Assembly (NCBI RefSeq): GCF_047495875.1
Contig: NC_092458.1
Coordinates: 8,496,439-8,560,438, forward strand
Length of the DNA: 64,000 nucleotides
From: Pithys albifrons albifrons
Taxonomy: Eukaryota > Chordata > Aves > Passeriformes > Thamnophilidae
Direction of reading: 5' to 3'
Part shown: positions 1-12,400 of the stretch, in pieces
How positions within the stretch are numbered: position 1 is the stretch's first letter
Layout of the letters: each line of letters opens with the position of its first letter
Translations under genes and position numbers: made by a program
Notes under the pieces: model-generated
The model's input: only the letters and a program-made list of their open reading frames with translations
Databases searched by the model: none
What the model was told of the DNA's origin: nothing

Positions 1-1984
1 GATATCAAGAGCTGTAAACGACAGTAAAGAATACAAACAGGCAAAGAGAAGCCTCTACCATCTGATTTTGTTTGACCTCACTTGGCTGATATGCTGATAT
101 TTTTTATTTGAGCACAATTTTGACATAACTTCTAAAAACTAATAAACAATGAATATTGTAGACAGCATATAGAAATTTTTGAAACATTGAAACCATTTTT
201 CTTGAGACCACTGATGATTTTGACTACCTAAGTATTTTGCATATTTTAGTATATAAAACAATCACTGCGCAGAGGAAGGCTTTAGCACAGCAAAAAGACT
301 GACAATTGAGCACAAATGGTTGTAGTTTTTCAAAGCGTCTCAGCATTTCCCTCCCAAAAAAACTTGGTGCAATAGTCAATGTTTCCTATGAAACAGACTG
401 CTTTAGACAAAATCTGCATGTTATGCCAAGAAACCATGCAACCAAATTTTTCAGCCAGCTGTCAAGGTCAGGCAGACTATTTCCCAGAAAAGTAAGTGAA
501 GAAAGAAATAAAAATAAACCAATTGTACAAACAAATGCTGCCCATATTGAGCTGTACCTTCAGAAGGTTTGGCCATAGGACTGAAGAGACATCCTCATGC
601 AGCAAAGGGCTCACTGGCCCACCAGTCCAAGGTTTGTGCTGTTATGACTGCAAATTGTGCTGTTATGTGGAGGTGAAAGCTGACAGCTGCCCTGCCTGGC
701 TTCAGGGGGCTGTCTCAGATCCCTGTGCAGAGGGGGCCCCAGGGGAGCTTCACACTCACCTCACCTGCAGCCTTTGCCCCCTGGCATACCACTCTTCCCC
801 TGGTATTTGCCATAGTGGGTAAATGTATAAAAGGGTGGGTAGAGTGAGAACCCCCCCAGTCCTGATTTTGAGATACACACCTCCAGATGGGACAGTTTTC
901 ATGCCAGTCCTCTTTCCACACAGGGCCATTTAAACTCTATTTTTAAGACATTCTCTTCAAACTTTAGGGGTGTTTAAGAAGGAGAAAGCAGGAGAGGGCA
1001 TAGATGGTTCTGCAGTGCTGGCTGGGGGATGCAGTGTGGGGGCCAGGCTGAGCACAGGGATGCTCCCAGCCTCTGCCAGCGCCTTGCTCACTTTCCCATT
1101 TTGTTAAGAGAAATGGCTGAAGAAACATTTGCCGGGAAATAAGACAGATGAAGTAATTTCCAGCCTCCTCTCAGCTTTCCTGCAGGGTGAGACTCTGGGC
1201 TGCGAAGGCCAGCAAGGGTGTGGGGGGCTGCCTGTGTGAAGCCCCTGGGGAGGGAGCATTCTGGGCTGGGTTTCCCAGCATGCGCTGCCCAGATGTGCTG
1301 CATCGGGCATGTCAGGATGGGGCTGATTTACTGCATCTGTACAGGCCATCTGCAGAGTAGGAGAGAGCCTGTGTGATAAACATCCCAGCCACGGGGGCTT
1401 CATGGCACATGCACGGCAGAGATGATTGATTTGCAAGGCAGTGGTCCTGTGTCCAGCATTTCTGGATATCCAGGAGAGACATAATGCTAGCTGGGATGCT
1501 GAAAAAGTATCCAAAATCCTCAATTCTACCTATGCAGCGTTTCCAGGAAGAAAAATAACCATATGCATGGAAAGCCACTGCAGTATTGCTGTCACCCTCA
1601 TGCCAAGGGTGTATTGCAGGGACCCATTCTGGCAGTTCTTGCTTGCATAAATGGCTTGCTGAAACCACTGATAAACCTCACTGGTGTCTCTGACAGCTGG
1701 ATTTACATTCCATGTGTTTTTTCTTTCCCAGCTCAAGGCATGCACAACTCACTAGTGAATGTGGCTTGACAATGGCAGACTGAAGAAACTGCAATGAGCC
1801 AGCTGTTATTCAGCATTGCCTCTGCTTCCCTCCGTGATTAGGAAGAGGTAGCACTCCAAAAGGTAAGGAAGAAATTCAGGGGAGATGCAGAAGACAGCAC
1901 TGGATTGACAGATCCCTCATCCCACCCCCAGCACTGAAAGGCTTTTTAAAGCAAGTGGTTTAAAAGGCTGCGGGGTCCTAGCTC
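1..1984. other. Intergenic DNA, no gene seen
   Basis: AT-rich to about 590, then GC-richer to about 1450 with overlapping chance open frames on both strands. No domain, splice pattern or repeat family is recognised. Confidence 0.4.
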
Positions 1985-2345
1985 TGAGTGGCCGAGAATG
2001 TATTGCTGTTTATAATCGTGGGTGGATGATTCACGGCCTCGCACTTACACCATTAAAGGCAGCATTAGCGCCAGGACCCTTTATACAGCAACATTAGCAA
2101 ACACAGAAAAAACACTCCTCTGAAAGGGCTTTGTCACCTTTCCTTGATTGTGAAACGGTCTCTTGCACCAAGCCCGTACATTTCAATTACCATACACTGG
2201 TGTTTCTACCTCTTTCCCAAACTCATAAAAATCACAGCCAATAAACACAAATCACCACCTGAAGGAGTCGGTGCTTTCTTCCCAATTTAATATACTTGCC
2301 CATACTTCAAAGAAACCCGGAGAGATTCTCATATCGGCAGTGCCC
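1985..2345. promoter_or_regulatory. Candidate conserved noncoding element
   Basis: The block keeps CpG-containing stretches such as ATCGTGGGTGGATGATTCAC and CATTAGCGCCAGGACC in otherwise AT-rich, repeat-free DNA, and contains CCAAT and TAAA/TAAT-type cores. This texture is typical of deeply conserved enhancers. It is a judgement by eye only. Confidence 0.25.
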
Positions 2346-2565
2346 AGACTGCCTAGTCCTAGGCAAGGATTAGCCACGTGTGCACTTGGAACAATCTGCT
2401 CTTAGTTTGCTTTAACATGGCTTTTATCCCTCTAAATCACACTCAGCCATTTGACCTGACAGCAGGCTAATACATGACCTGTTTCAGGGGAGGAGGGTGG
2501 GGAAGGGCAGGAGATTTTGCTCTCTTCTTGTTCAGAACAGAAGAACCCAACACTGCATCTTACCG

Positions 2566-2622
2566 GGCGAGCGAGCGAGCCTTTTTCCTTTTTTTTCTTT
2601 TTTTCCTTTTTTTTTTTTTTTT
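2566..2622. repeat. (GCGA)n followed by T-rich tract
   Basis: GGCGAGCGAGCGAGC runs straight into about 42 bases of nearly pure T with a few C. The T-tract could be the A-tail of an old minus-strand retrocopy, but no source sequence is recognised next to it. Confidence 0.8.
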
Positions 2623-3267
2623 GTGGTGAAGTGTGACATTTTCTTCATATTTTCCTCTTTCTATCCCAATGCATTTTAAGATACCAAGATAATGGCAGTG
2701 ACTTAAGACTCCATAACAAGAAGCTTTACTGGGAACTACCAAAGGAGAGGGGGAGAGAGAGACACCACTGAAAACACATGTAACCCTACAAAAGAGAGGG
2801 CAGGTAACTGGCAGGCACTAGTAACAGGAGAGGGAATGTAAATACCTCAGTGCCAGACCTATCATCAGCCTGTCCCTGTTTTTCAGCGGCCTCTGGCTGG
2901 GTTTCCTAGGCATTGATGCAGCATTGATTTCACCTGCCTGCTGTGCTAGCAGGTGGGGAGAGATGGCAGGCAGGAGGAGGCAGGGGAGTTTGGCAGAAGT
3001 GCTGGCTCCCCAGCTGGATTTTTCTCACTCCCTCACATTCCTACTGGAGTGCTGGGATTTGGACAATGCCAGTGCTGTAGAGCAGGAAAACAAAAGTAGC
3101 TTTTCATCAGGGCTCTTGTGCAAAGCAGTGGCACTTTAAAACTTTCGGTGTTGCATGGGAGTTTAGCATGTGACTCCCATTAAAGTCAGTATGAGTCATG
3201 CAGCAAACAATCCCCGGACACTTTGAAGATATACTGCAATTTATGTTTTTCTGATCTCTACTTAAGT

Positions 3268-3291
3268 AAAAAAAAAAAAAAAAAAAAAAAA
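3268..3291 (+). repeat. A24 homopolymer
   Basis: Twenty-four consecutive A. No target duplication or retrocopy body is recognised upstream. Confidence 0.9.
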
Positions 3292-4208
3292 GGGAAAAAT
3301 AAAACTATTGTAGCTTGGGACTTCAAGAACAGCTTTTCAAAAGCCGTTCTCCTTCCTTGTTTGCTCCTAGATATAAATCATAGCAGGAGGGAGCACAATC
3401 AGTTAGGCTGTTAGTTGGTGCTGGCACAGCAATGCCTGGGAAGGGGATAAAATAGGTGGGAAAAAGAAATGTTGGTGAAAATTATATATTGATTACTCAA
3501 GCCTTTTACAGAAGTACTGAATTCAAAGAAATCAAGGTGGGTTTCAATACAGTGTAAAAGCTTTCCATGGAAAACCTGAAATGTTTAACAGAAACTGCAG
3601 GAAGAGGTGCTTCTGGGTCTGTGGCAGTGCCAAACATTCCTGGAAAGATGGGCAATCATGGGAGCCGAGGGCATGTGGATGTCACTGCCTTCCTATATGA
3701 TCAGATCTAGCAGGGGTCACAGCTTTGGTGCCACGTTTGGAACTGGTGGCACCCACTGCATGTACATTCTCCCAGTAAGGATGAAACCCAGCCCACAGTG
3801 TGTGGCTGAGAGCTTTCTATAAGTCCAGACTTGAGGTTCAACTTGAAATTGTCAGGAATTTTTTCCTCCTGGGTCCCTGCTGTCACCAGTGGACTGAGGA
3901 ACAATGTGTCAATCAGAAGAGTGCTTGGGACATCACCTACACATGTTCTATGCTGCAAAACCCTCCACAGTGCCACACATTCTGTCTTCCAGCTCTGCTG
4001 TGACACAGTGCCAGGAGAGGCAGGCACCCCTTGGTGCTGTCCCTGCTGTGACGCCGTGACACATTGCTACTGACCAGCATTCCCAGGTGAACATCACATA
4101 TGTGACCTCAGCCTTCACTTCTTGACATGCCTCAAGAAATTCACCTCACAGTGCTCCTCAAGAAAAAAAAAAAGTTTTTGTGTCTTGCTAGCCCTTAAGG
4201 AGCCACCA

Positions 4209-4258
4209 TACTGAGCTGCCATTCTGCCTCACTGCAGAGGTAGAATGGCAGCTCAGTG
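4209..4258. repeat. 22-bp near-perfect hairpin with 6-base loop
   Basis: Arm 4210-4230 (starting ACTGAGCTGCCATTCT) and arm 4237-4257 pair at 20 of 21 positions. The odd position (4226 G, 4241 T) would be a G-U wobble in a plus-strand RNA, and the outer pair 4209/4258 is U-G. The loop is ACTGCA. It is not within a recognised repeat. A short fold-back element or a transcribed hairpin are both possible. Confidence 0.8.
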
Positions 4259-5695
4259 ACTATTAAATAACTACAATAGAAGTAGACAGGATTTATTTTG
4301 ACGAATAGTAAGTAGAACAAATGAAAAATTCACTTTCCAGTGAGAACTATGCACTGACTGGTGATACATTATATGGATAAATGGAGAAAAATGTAGGAGT
4401 GAGATGATTTTGATACTTCCTTGATATTTTGTTTTGACAGTTTCAGAATAAATTGTTTCAATGCATTATTTTAAGAGAATGTTTTCTAAAATTCACCTGA
4501 ATTGAGAAATAACGAAAAACCAATCATATATTATCCTGAGCCAAAGTGTGGGGTTTATTCTTTTTTTAATTTAGTTACTGAACTATTGAAAAAAAATCCA
4601 TTCAGGTAAGGCTGAGCAAAATCAAGGTTGATAAGAGACTTGATAATGTGATTGCCATTCAGTCCTGTCCCTGCCTGGCATATAAAATGTTTTCAGGAAA
4701 TTAAAACCTCCATAATAGTTTAAATGGAATATTGCTTCTCTGTACTCACCTCCTCTACTGTTTATTCTTCATTTTATCTTTGTTTGTCCTTGTCTCACTT
4801 TTCATCTTCTGTGGGATTTTTTTTTATAAAAGATATTTTGTTCCCAGGCAGAAAGCACAAGGCAGGTGAGAATTGACACCCAAGAGAAAATGCGCTGCTG
4901 CACTACAGCAAACTCACTGAGATTAAGTCGGATGTAGTTTTCTTGGCTAGTGAAATACATCTGTCCACAAAGTAAATGCATTGATGTAGCCTCTACCTTT
5001 ATTCCCAGAGTAGAGGAATTCAAGTAGAAAAAAACAGAACGGGCCCACTTGTATTTTACCACCCCAGTTACACATCTTTGCACATCAAAAATTCCCAACT
5101 ATTTCCATGACAACAGATTAGAGACTGATTTTTTTCCTCTCTTGGAAGTGAATTTATAAATCAGGGACTTATGAAGTACCATTGTTAGGAGATGCATCAG
5201 GATCAGAGAGGCATGCCCTGCATTTATGAAATAACTCATGCCTGACTGTCAGGAGGGTTGGGGCACTTTGTGAAACACCAATGCTTAACATTCACACCAC
5301 TGCATCACGAAATATCTCCCACTCATGCTGCAGCCCCAGTAAGTGGTGAACAGATACAGCATGCCATAAATCACTTGCTATATCCTTGCTTTTATGCTGT
5401 TGTAGTTTTATTGTTTTACTTTAGCCGCTAGCTGTTGTCACCAAATCAATTAAAAGTTTACTTATCACTTACCACCCTTGGGTAGGGAATGTGTGGTACT
5501 CCCCTCCTTCCCCAGTGCTGGGATGTGCGGTGGAATGTAAGGATAATCTCCTGGCCCCATCCCAGCAGTCCAACAGCATCCTCACCCATGGCTCTGCCAG
5601 CAATGCATGCTGGGTTCTAGGCCGACATGTGGGCTCCTTGGGGCTACTCCAGAACCCAAATTAATTCCAGAGTTCCTTTCTAGCTCCTGTCACCA

Positions 5696-5995
5696 AAAAT
5701 ATAGAATTATAGAACATCCTGAGTTGGAAAAGACCCACAAGGAGCACTGAAGTACAGTTTCCAACTCTCATAGGGCAGCCCCAAGAATCAGACCATTTTC
5801 CTGAAAGCATTGTCCAAATGCATCTTGAACTCTCAGGCTTGGTGCCATGACCTGAGGAACCTCTTCCAGTGCCTAACCACCCTCTGGGTGAAGAACCTTT
5901 TCCTCATATCCAGCCTAAGCCTCCCTCCCCTGATACACTTCATGCCATTCCCTTGGGTCCTATCACTGGTCACCAGGGAGGAGATAAGTACTTGA
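5696..5995 (-). mobile_element. CR1 LINE, 3' end fragment
   Basis: The plus strand begins ATAGAATTATAGAACATCCT, the reverse complement of the CR1 3' terminal repeat, and continues with GAGTTGGAAAAGACCCACAA. On the minus strand the piece encodes the CR1 ORF2 tail pattern [20 protein letters not shown] with stops around it. It is a 5'-truncated dead copy of about 300 bases, typical for CR1. Confidence 0.85.
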
Positions 5996-8900
5996 AGCCA
6001 ACAGGAGGCAGAGTGCAGCAAGTAAATAAGGAGTAGCAGCTTGAAATCAGCCCCAAACCCCCCTGGTGAGCAGAATCATGGCCCCAGCTGCAAAGTCCCA
6101 TCATGGCACAGGAGAGCCCCAGGACATGGGGAGCCCAGGGATGGAGGGACTAAAGCACCATTTGCCTGGCATTCTCCATAAGTCACCTTGGTCCCAGCTT
6201 GGCTATGCAGAGAAACAGTTCAAAGCATGAAGGGATGGTTCAGCAGACACAGGGAGGTGAAGAGCCTCCTTTAAAAGCCCTGGTTTGATTTGTAGTTCAG
6301 CAAGTTCACAAGAATGATTGTTCAAAGCTGAAGGAAAGGTTAATGTGCAAACACTTCACCCCTGAAAACTTGGGTACAGCTCCTGATTATGTCACAAGTA
6401 AAAAATTAGATTTTTTCCAATATGGAGAAATATTAATAAGACCTTTAATGTGTCCATAAAAACATTAGGATAGCTTTAGTCACTTTCTTTTAGTAACTAT
6501 TAGACTTGTACATTTTCTTAATGGAAGTACAAAGCAAGAAAAGTGCTTCCTTATGAAGAAAAACGAGGAAATGGCTGCTAAAAGTGGAATAGTCAAGGAT
6601 GTGAAAATGATGCTGGCTCCTCCATCCATGAGAAGAAATGTGAGGGAGAGTCAGGGAAGAGTGAAGGAGACTTGAACTGGGAGGGCACAGCTTAAGAAAA
6701 AGACACTTTCAGGGGATTAATGGGTGTTTCTGTATTACAATTTTTCCTTTGAAAAATTACAAACATAACTAATGTAAGGAAAACCCATTTTTATAGGAAT
6801 TTTTCTGGCCAATGAATGCTTATCACCTTTTCTCTGTTTATTTCTGCCCAATTACATTAATGTTAGTAATGCAGATTCTATCTTTAGTATGGATTAACAG
6901 ATAGAGACCACAATCTTACTGCAAAAATCAAAGGGGTTTTTTAATACTGTCACAGCATCTCTTACAAAGAGTACCTTAAGTCCAGAAATATCACACTAAG
7001 GGAGATCCTTTAAACTGCAGTTTTCCTCTACCCTTTTATATTCACTTTAAAGTACTTTTAACAATGCTGACTAATAAGTGGGGATGCAATTCCTGGTGTT
7101 GACACAGCACTCATCTATACAGCTGTTGATTTTTATTTGCTTGACACTCTCTGCCTCCTGCTGTCCCTCCTATCTGCTGACCTGTTCAGCAGCATGGCTG
7201 CATGAAGCGTTTCCGAGGCTTATCCACTCTGCAGTGCAGCCCTTACAACTCAACCCCTGTGCAAAGAGGGACAGTGACAAGTGAAGGCTGGCTGCCACAG
7301 AAGCCACTGCACTCCTGGGATAGTTCAGGTGGCAGCAGGGAGTACCCAGGCTGTTCAGGTCTCCTGTATGTCCATCTAGGAGGCCAACAGAAGGAATGAC
7401 ATGACCTAGGAGTAGGTAACCTGGTAACCAGCTCCACCAGTAGCTCATTAACACTGGAAGATGAAGCGGCATCGGTTCTCTTCCTAGCAACTTAGGAGAC
7501 ATGCTGACAGCACTCTGAGGGCACAGTGACATTTTCAGATCTGTTATTTCATTGTCACCTGAGCTCTGTCCACAGAGGCCCAGGCGCTTTCACAAAGTGT
7601 CATTGTTGGGTCTGAACTAGACGTCCATAGCAGAGGTGCCTGCCACTTTCCAGGGCATTTTCCCACCCCCAAACCTCCCTCAGTAGCTCAGTCAAACACA
7701 AGGAGCTGCACAGTACCCAGAAAGCATAGCACATCCCATGACAGCCATGACAAAACTACGGTCTCCGTGGTCAGGGTAGGAGGGCTGTTCATGGGAGACT
7801 AGGAGGGATCAGGGACTCTTAAGAAAGCAAGCAAAAAGCAGAAGCAGAACTAGTCAAGGCCTCCCAGGCCAGACAGAAGAGGTGGAGAGCTGAATAGTTC
7901 CTGGTTTTGATCCCTATTCTCTGAGTAGCCCAGATCAGCTGACCCCAGCCACAGGTCCCAGTGACCTCTGGCTCAGCCTCCCAGAGGGACAGGAGTGGGG
8001 CTGGGTGGGGCTCCAGGGACATGCTGCATGACAGAAGTGACCATGCTCAGGGCAAAAAAGGGCAGACAAGGTGGAACAGCTGCCCTGAACATGCAGGCAG
8101 TTTCTGGGGACAATCTCACCAAGCACATACACATGTCCTGGTGTGCTCTGAGGTGTCAGGCACTACCCATGGCAGCAGCCTCGCCAGCCCCAGAGTGCAG
8201 GAGCCAGCAGTACCCAGCAGCAGCAGGAGCACCTCACACCCACAGAGCTCTCACTCCACGTGCACATCTCCTAGAGAAAGCTGCAGCTTCACTGGCAAGG
8301 CTGACCAGCCTCTCCTCCAACATTTTCACTGTTTCCATCCATTACAGGAGTTATCTAAGCAACAGGACTGCTGGCAGAGACATTGAGGCCTTCATAACAC
8401 CCCAGCAGAGCCTGCAGTGCTACATGTGGCCCAAGATACTGTGGAAGCCAAGTTTCTGTATCAAATCTTATTTTCTACACATATCCAGCAATCAGGAATA
8501 TGACATCTCTGCATGCATTTACAGAGCACTCCCTTCCTTACACTCAGTCCCTGGGAATTAATTACCAGTGCGGGCTGCCTTAGGAGTGGGGTACAACAGT
8601 TCACTGTGGTTCACACCTCCAGAGCTGACCATATCCCACCTAGTATCACAGAAGTGGGTAGAAGGGTGTCCAGCAAGGTCCACTGGCAAACACCCAGCTC
8701 TGCCAACACTCTGAATCTCCAACTTCACAGAGAGGGCAAAGCCTGGCATTGGGTACTGCCAGTGGCACGCGGTTCAGATGTGCCACTTGCTGTACAACAA
8801 AGTCACCCTTGCTTCCTCACATTTGGCAGGCAGAGGTCCTGTTAGTCTGTAAGGTCCTGCTGTGTTCAAGGCCCCGGCCATCAAAGCCTGCTTCCCCCTG

Positions 8901-9454
8901 CAGCATCCTTTAGCACCTCAAGGCAGGCAGCCCACCACCCTGTGCCGAGGATGCCAGGAGTGAGGCACAGAGCCTTGCGAAGTGCAGCACCTGCAGATCT
9001 TCTAAACTTTGGCCCTGGGTCCTTGTGCCCCTGCTGAGAGGTGAGATAAGTTCAGCATGCCACAAACAATTACAGGGAGGTGGAGGAGAGACAAGCACCG
9101 CTCGGCTCTGTAGCAGTCAGCAAGCAGATGGCTCTCTCAGTTTGCTTTGAAACAGAGCTCCAAGGCTGAAAGGAAGGCCAAAACCCGTCCACTTTCCTGG
9201 GGGCTGGGCTTTGAAAACCTGTGCTTTATGCACTACTGTAGTATAAATGTTGTTACAGTAAAATCAAAAGTGAGCAATTCAGAACTATAGAAAAATCCTG
9301 TGAGACTGAGCTATCAGCCAGAAGCAGCAAGGTGCTCAGCTGCTGCTGGCTGATAGGGAGGAGGTTACTCCCCAAGAATTCACATAGTAGGAATTCACAG
9401 GACTCTGCAGGGACACGAAAACAGCCAGGATGAAATAATATAAACATGGGACTT
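5996..9454. other. Intergenic DNA, no gene seen
   Basis: 7.1-8.9 kb is GC-richer and carries the longest non-repeat chance frame (188 codons, 7995-8561). Its amino-acid make-up shows no domain and other frames are equally open. Nothing else is recognised except the hairpin at 9311. Confidence 0.4.
9311..9356. repeat. 18-bp inverted repeat with 10-base loop
   Basis: Arm 9311-9328 (CTATCAGCCAGAAGCAGC) and arm 9339-9356 are reverse complements except at one position (9322 against 9345). The loop is AAGGTGCTCA. It lies 100 bases before the compact LTR and could be part of an older element. Confidence 0.75.
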
Positions 9455-9640
9455 GTGAGAGACAGGCTTTAACCAATTGAAGTATCTGACGTGGTGATGT
9501 GTTAACTCTTTTAGCCAATAAGCTGTAGTCCTAACCCTATATAAACTGTGTGCTTTGTGTAATAAAAGGTCTTCACTATAAACTTCATAAGCTTGTTGGT
9601 GAAGTCCTTTCTCTCTGCCGAAAATTGTTTACTTTATATA
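9455..9640 (+). mobile_element. Compact LTR, alpharetrovirus-like layout (probable)
   Basis: From TGTGAGAGACAGGC the sequence has an inverted CCAAT (AGCCAATAAGC), TATATAAAC at 9538-9546 and AATAAA at 9561-9566 only 14 bases later. A GGTCTTCACTATAAACTTCA, TAAGCTTGTTGGTGAAGTCC segment follows. A poly(A) signal between the TATA box and the start site, with a short R region, is the layout of avian leukosis-type LTRs. The ends are not certain and no internal sequence is seen. Confidence 0.5.
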
Positions 9641-12067
9641 AATCTTAGACTTGCTCACTTTCCTGCTTCCAGACCCCGAGCAGAGCCAAGGCAGGCCCCT
9701 GCATCCCCCTGGTACACAGAGCCCAGCTAACATGTCCCATCTGCAGCAGTGAATCAGCAAAATCCATCAGTATTTCCTAGCAGGATTTTGGCACCTGCTC
9801 ACAGACTGAGTCGGCAGCCGAACCTGTTATTCCCCACTGCAATAATAATAAGCTTGCATTTTCACAATGCTTTTCAGTGGAAAGTTTCCCAAAGCATTTC
9901 ACAAACAGCATGAAGCATAGAAAAAGGGGCTGCTCCTGCCAAAACCTGAAGCGCAGCCATTCTGTTCTGGAAAACAGCAACTGCTAAATAATGAAGAGAA
10001 ACAACACAGAGTTTTTTAGGAAGCAAAAACAAATGGCTGGAGGAGTGTGGAAAGACATCCTGGAAACTTAGCTAGAACTAATTAAAAAAAAAAAAAGAAC
10101 TGAGGATATATAACTGCCTCGGCTTTAATTTTAATTCCAAAGGGCTTCCTTTCCTTTTGTTATTTATGTGCCAGTCATAACCAGGCTCCTGCTTCTTTGG
10201 AAGAAAATCAGCAATCCAATTTCTGCTTTTACTGAAAAAAATTCCAGTGCTGAAGAACATTTAGATCACTTAGATGTCCTTCAGTCCGCAGAGCAGATAA
10301 GGTCTGACAAAAGCTGCTAGAGGTACAGAAAGGAGTTGCTGGGCTAATTTCAGCAGCCATAGCAATTCTCTTTGAATGCTCACAGAGGTACAGGGAAATT
10401 TCAAAGACACAACTGAGATTGGGTTCAGGTCAAAGTCTCTGATGGTAGATCTCCACATCAGAGCCAGATGCCTAAATATCCATCAGTGGAGACCCAGGCA
10501 ACAGGAGGTGGGGAGCAATGTACCTCGTTCTAAAGGAAATGCCAATGGGCAGCTCAGCTAAATTCCTCTCCAGGTTATGCACTAGCATCCAAACTCAGAT
10601 ATCTTGTGCCATTTTGGACTCCCTGGGATGTCAGAGTGTTCAGATGGGTCTGACATAGGAGACATAGCCAAGGGTGCCTTTTTGAAATGGCATTTGGAGG
10701 GGAGGTTTAGACCTCATGCATCTCAGGGGTCATGGGACAGCCCTGTTTACCAAACTCCTTTCCACCTTGGATCCCTCCCACCTGCAATGGGAGTGCAGAA
10801 GCCTCATGTCCATACAGATACCAAGTTGTGCACACCTACAGTTCACTGCCTTTGGCTCAAACTGCCTTCTGTCCCTCAGGGCTGTTGCAGCTAGAAACAG
10901 AAGGACTTTAGGGGATTGTAAATGAAAGGCTCTACCAGCTGGAAAAGTCAAGGAATATCTGAACTTCACGTGCCCATGTGTGCTTGACAGCTTGAGCTCC
11001 AGGTAGGTAGTCCTAATGGTCTGACTCTTACACACTTGGTGCCTTCAGAATGGAAGCACCAGTGAGATATGATGCAACGGTGATTGCTGAAAATACTGCT
11101 GGGTTTGCAAGCAGGGCCTTCAAATCCAGTAGAAAGTGTTCAATCAGCCTGTCATTATATATTTGCCAGTGAATTTAATTTCCATAATATCTCACTGCAC
11201 CTTGTAGGGATTGTTGTTTGGTTTTTTTTTAATTTTAGGAAGAATGCTGCACCTGGATATGTAACACTCCAGGAAGAGCCATGTGAGAACACATATTGAA
11301 TGCACTTTTGCATTTCTTAGAGATTATTAGATTATGGTTATCAAACCATGGGTTATGATTTAATTACTTTCATTATCTGAGCTGCAGAGTTCTTGAACCT
11401 GAGAAACCTACTCCTTCAAAGACTAAGCAAAAATAAATTGCTAAAAAGTAGTATCCTATGTAAGCATTTCTATAAGCTCTTCTGAAAAAAAGCCCTTGCA
11501 CGTGCCCAGTGCTACAAAAGGAATAAGTTTTATTGTTCAAGAAAAAAAGCATTAGCTCTCTGAAATAAAATTACAAGTTCCATTTGGAAGCAGGAGTTTT
11601 ATCCTGAAATGGAGAAGGTGGTTTCCATGCTTTTGTGTAAATCTTTCTTATTTCAACAAGACCTTGCCTTTAACACTGCAGTAGATAAAGTACCTGGGAA
11701 AAGCTGTTTAATAACTGACAAAATGTCAAAGTACATTTCTACAAAACAAAGAGATTTATGATGAAATATGTTCTAGCTTTTCTTTAACATTCTTTATTAA
11801 CATGTTCAAATATTTAAACTAAGCCCAGGGAAGAAGGGGAACAGAGATTAGGTGCCAAATTCATTGATTGGCTTAAAACAAAGACTACACTGAAAAAAAT
11901 CCCCCTCACGTGCCGCTTTGTATGTCTGCCTAACTTGCATAAATAATTGCAGACACAACTAATTGGCCTAAAACATTATCAACCAATAACAGCAGTGCAA
12001 TAGCAGGATTCCTCAGAGATACTGGTTTGAGATGACATCTCTTTTGCAAACTGCCTGGTTTTGATTT
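9641..12067. other. Intergenic DNA, no gene seen
   Basis: AT-rich. The part at 11,900-12,010 (CACGTGCCGCTTTG, then CATAAATAATTGCAG and CTAATTGGCC) has a conserved-element look, but is too short to call. Confidence 0.35.
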
Positions 12068-12400
12068 TGTAGAATCATACAAATGTAGGCTTAGTTTAAA
12101 CCTCAGGAGATCAGCTAATTTTATTCCATCCTCCTGTCCTCAGGCAGGAGTGAACATCCATTACTGAGAGATATGTGTCTTGTGTAGCCCTAAAACACTC
12201 CACAGTCAATCTCAGTAGCCCCTGCCAATTCTTAACAATCATTACATGTAACCTAAATCTCTCATGTTGCAATTTAAGCTGATAATTTCTTGTCTTGCCT
12301 TCGGTCATGATGAAGAAATCAGCAACATCCTACTTATAGCAAGTTTATACACATTTTAAGAGATCTGAAATCCCTGTCTTTTTTTCAGTATTAATTTTCA
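12068..12400 (-). mobile_element. Old CR1 LINE fragment
   Basis: The plus strand has AGAATCATACAAATG, CTAAAACACTCCACAGTCAA, CAATTCTTAACAATCATTAC and GATAATTTCTTGTCTTGCCT. These are landmarks of an ancient CR1 subfamily in reverse orientation. Many substitutions mark it as old. Confidence 0.65.

Larger units (their letters stand above)
2346..5695. other. Intergenic DNA with simple repeats
   Basis: Apart from the T-tract, the A24 run and the hairpin described separately, nothing is recognised. The open frames here are short and of random character. Confidence 0.4.

Noticed and set aside
820..850. TATAAAAG promoter-like sequence near 827
   Set aside because: No gene, CpG cluster or other promoter feature lies downstream. 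TATA-like hexamers are common by chance.
3268..3291. A24 run as the tail of a processed pseudogene
   Set aside because: No recognisable gene sequence or target duplication flanks it.
7995..8561. 188-codon open frame
   Set aside because: The GC-rich region is open in several frames at once, and the product has no domain, signal or repeat pattern. Treated as chance.
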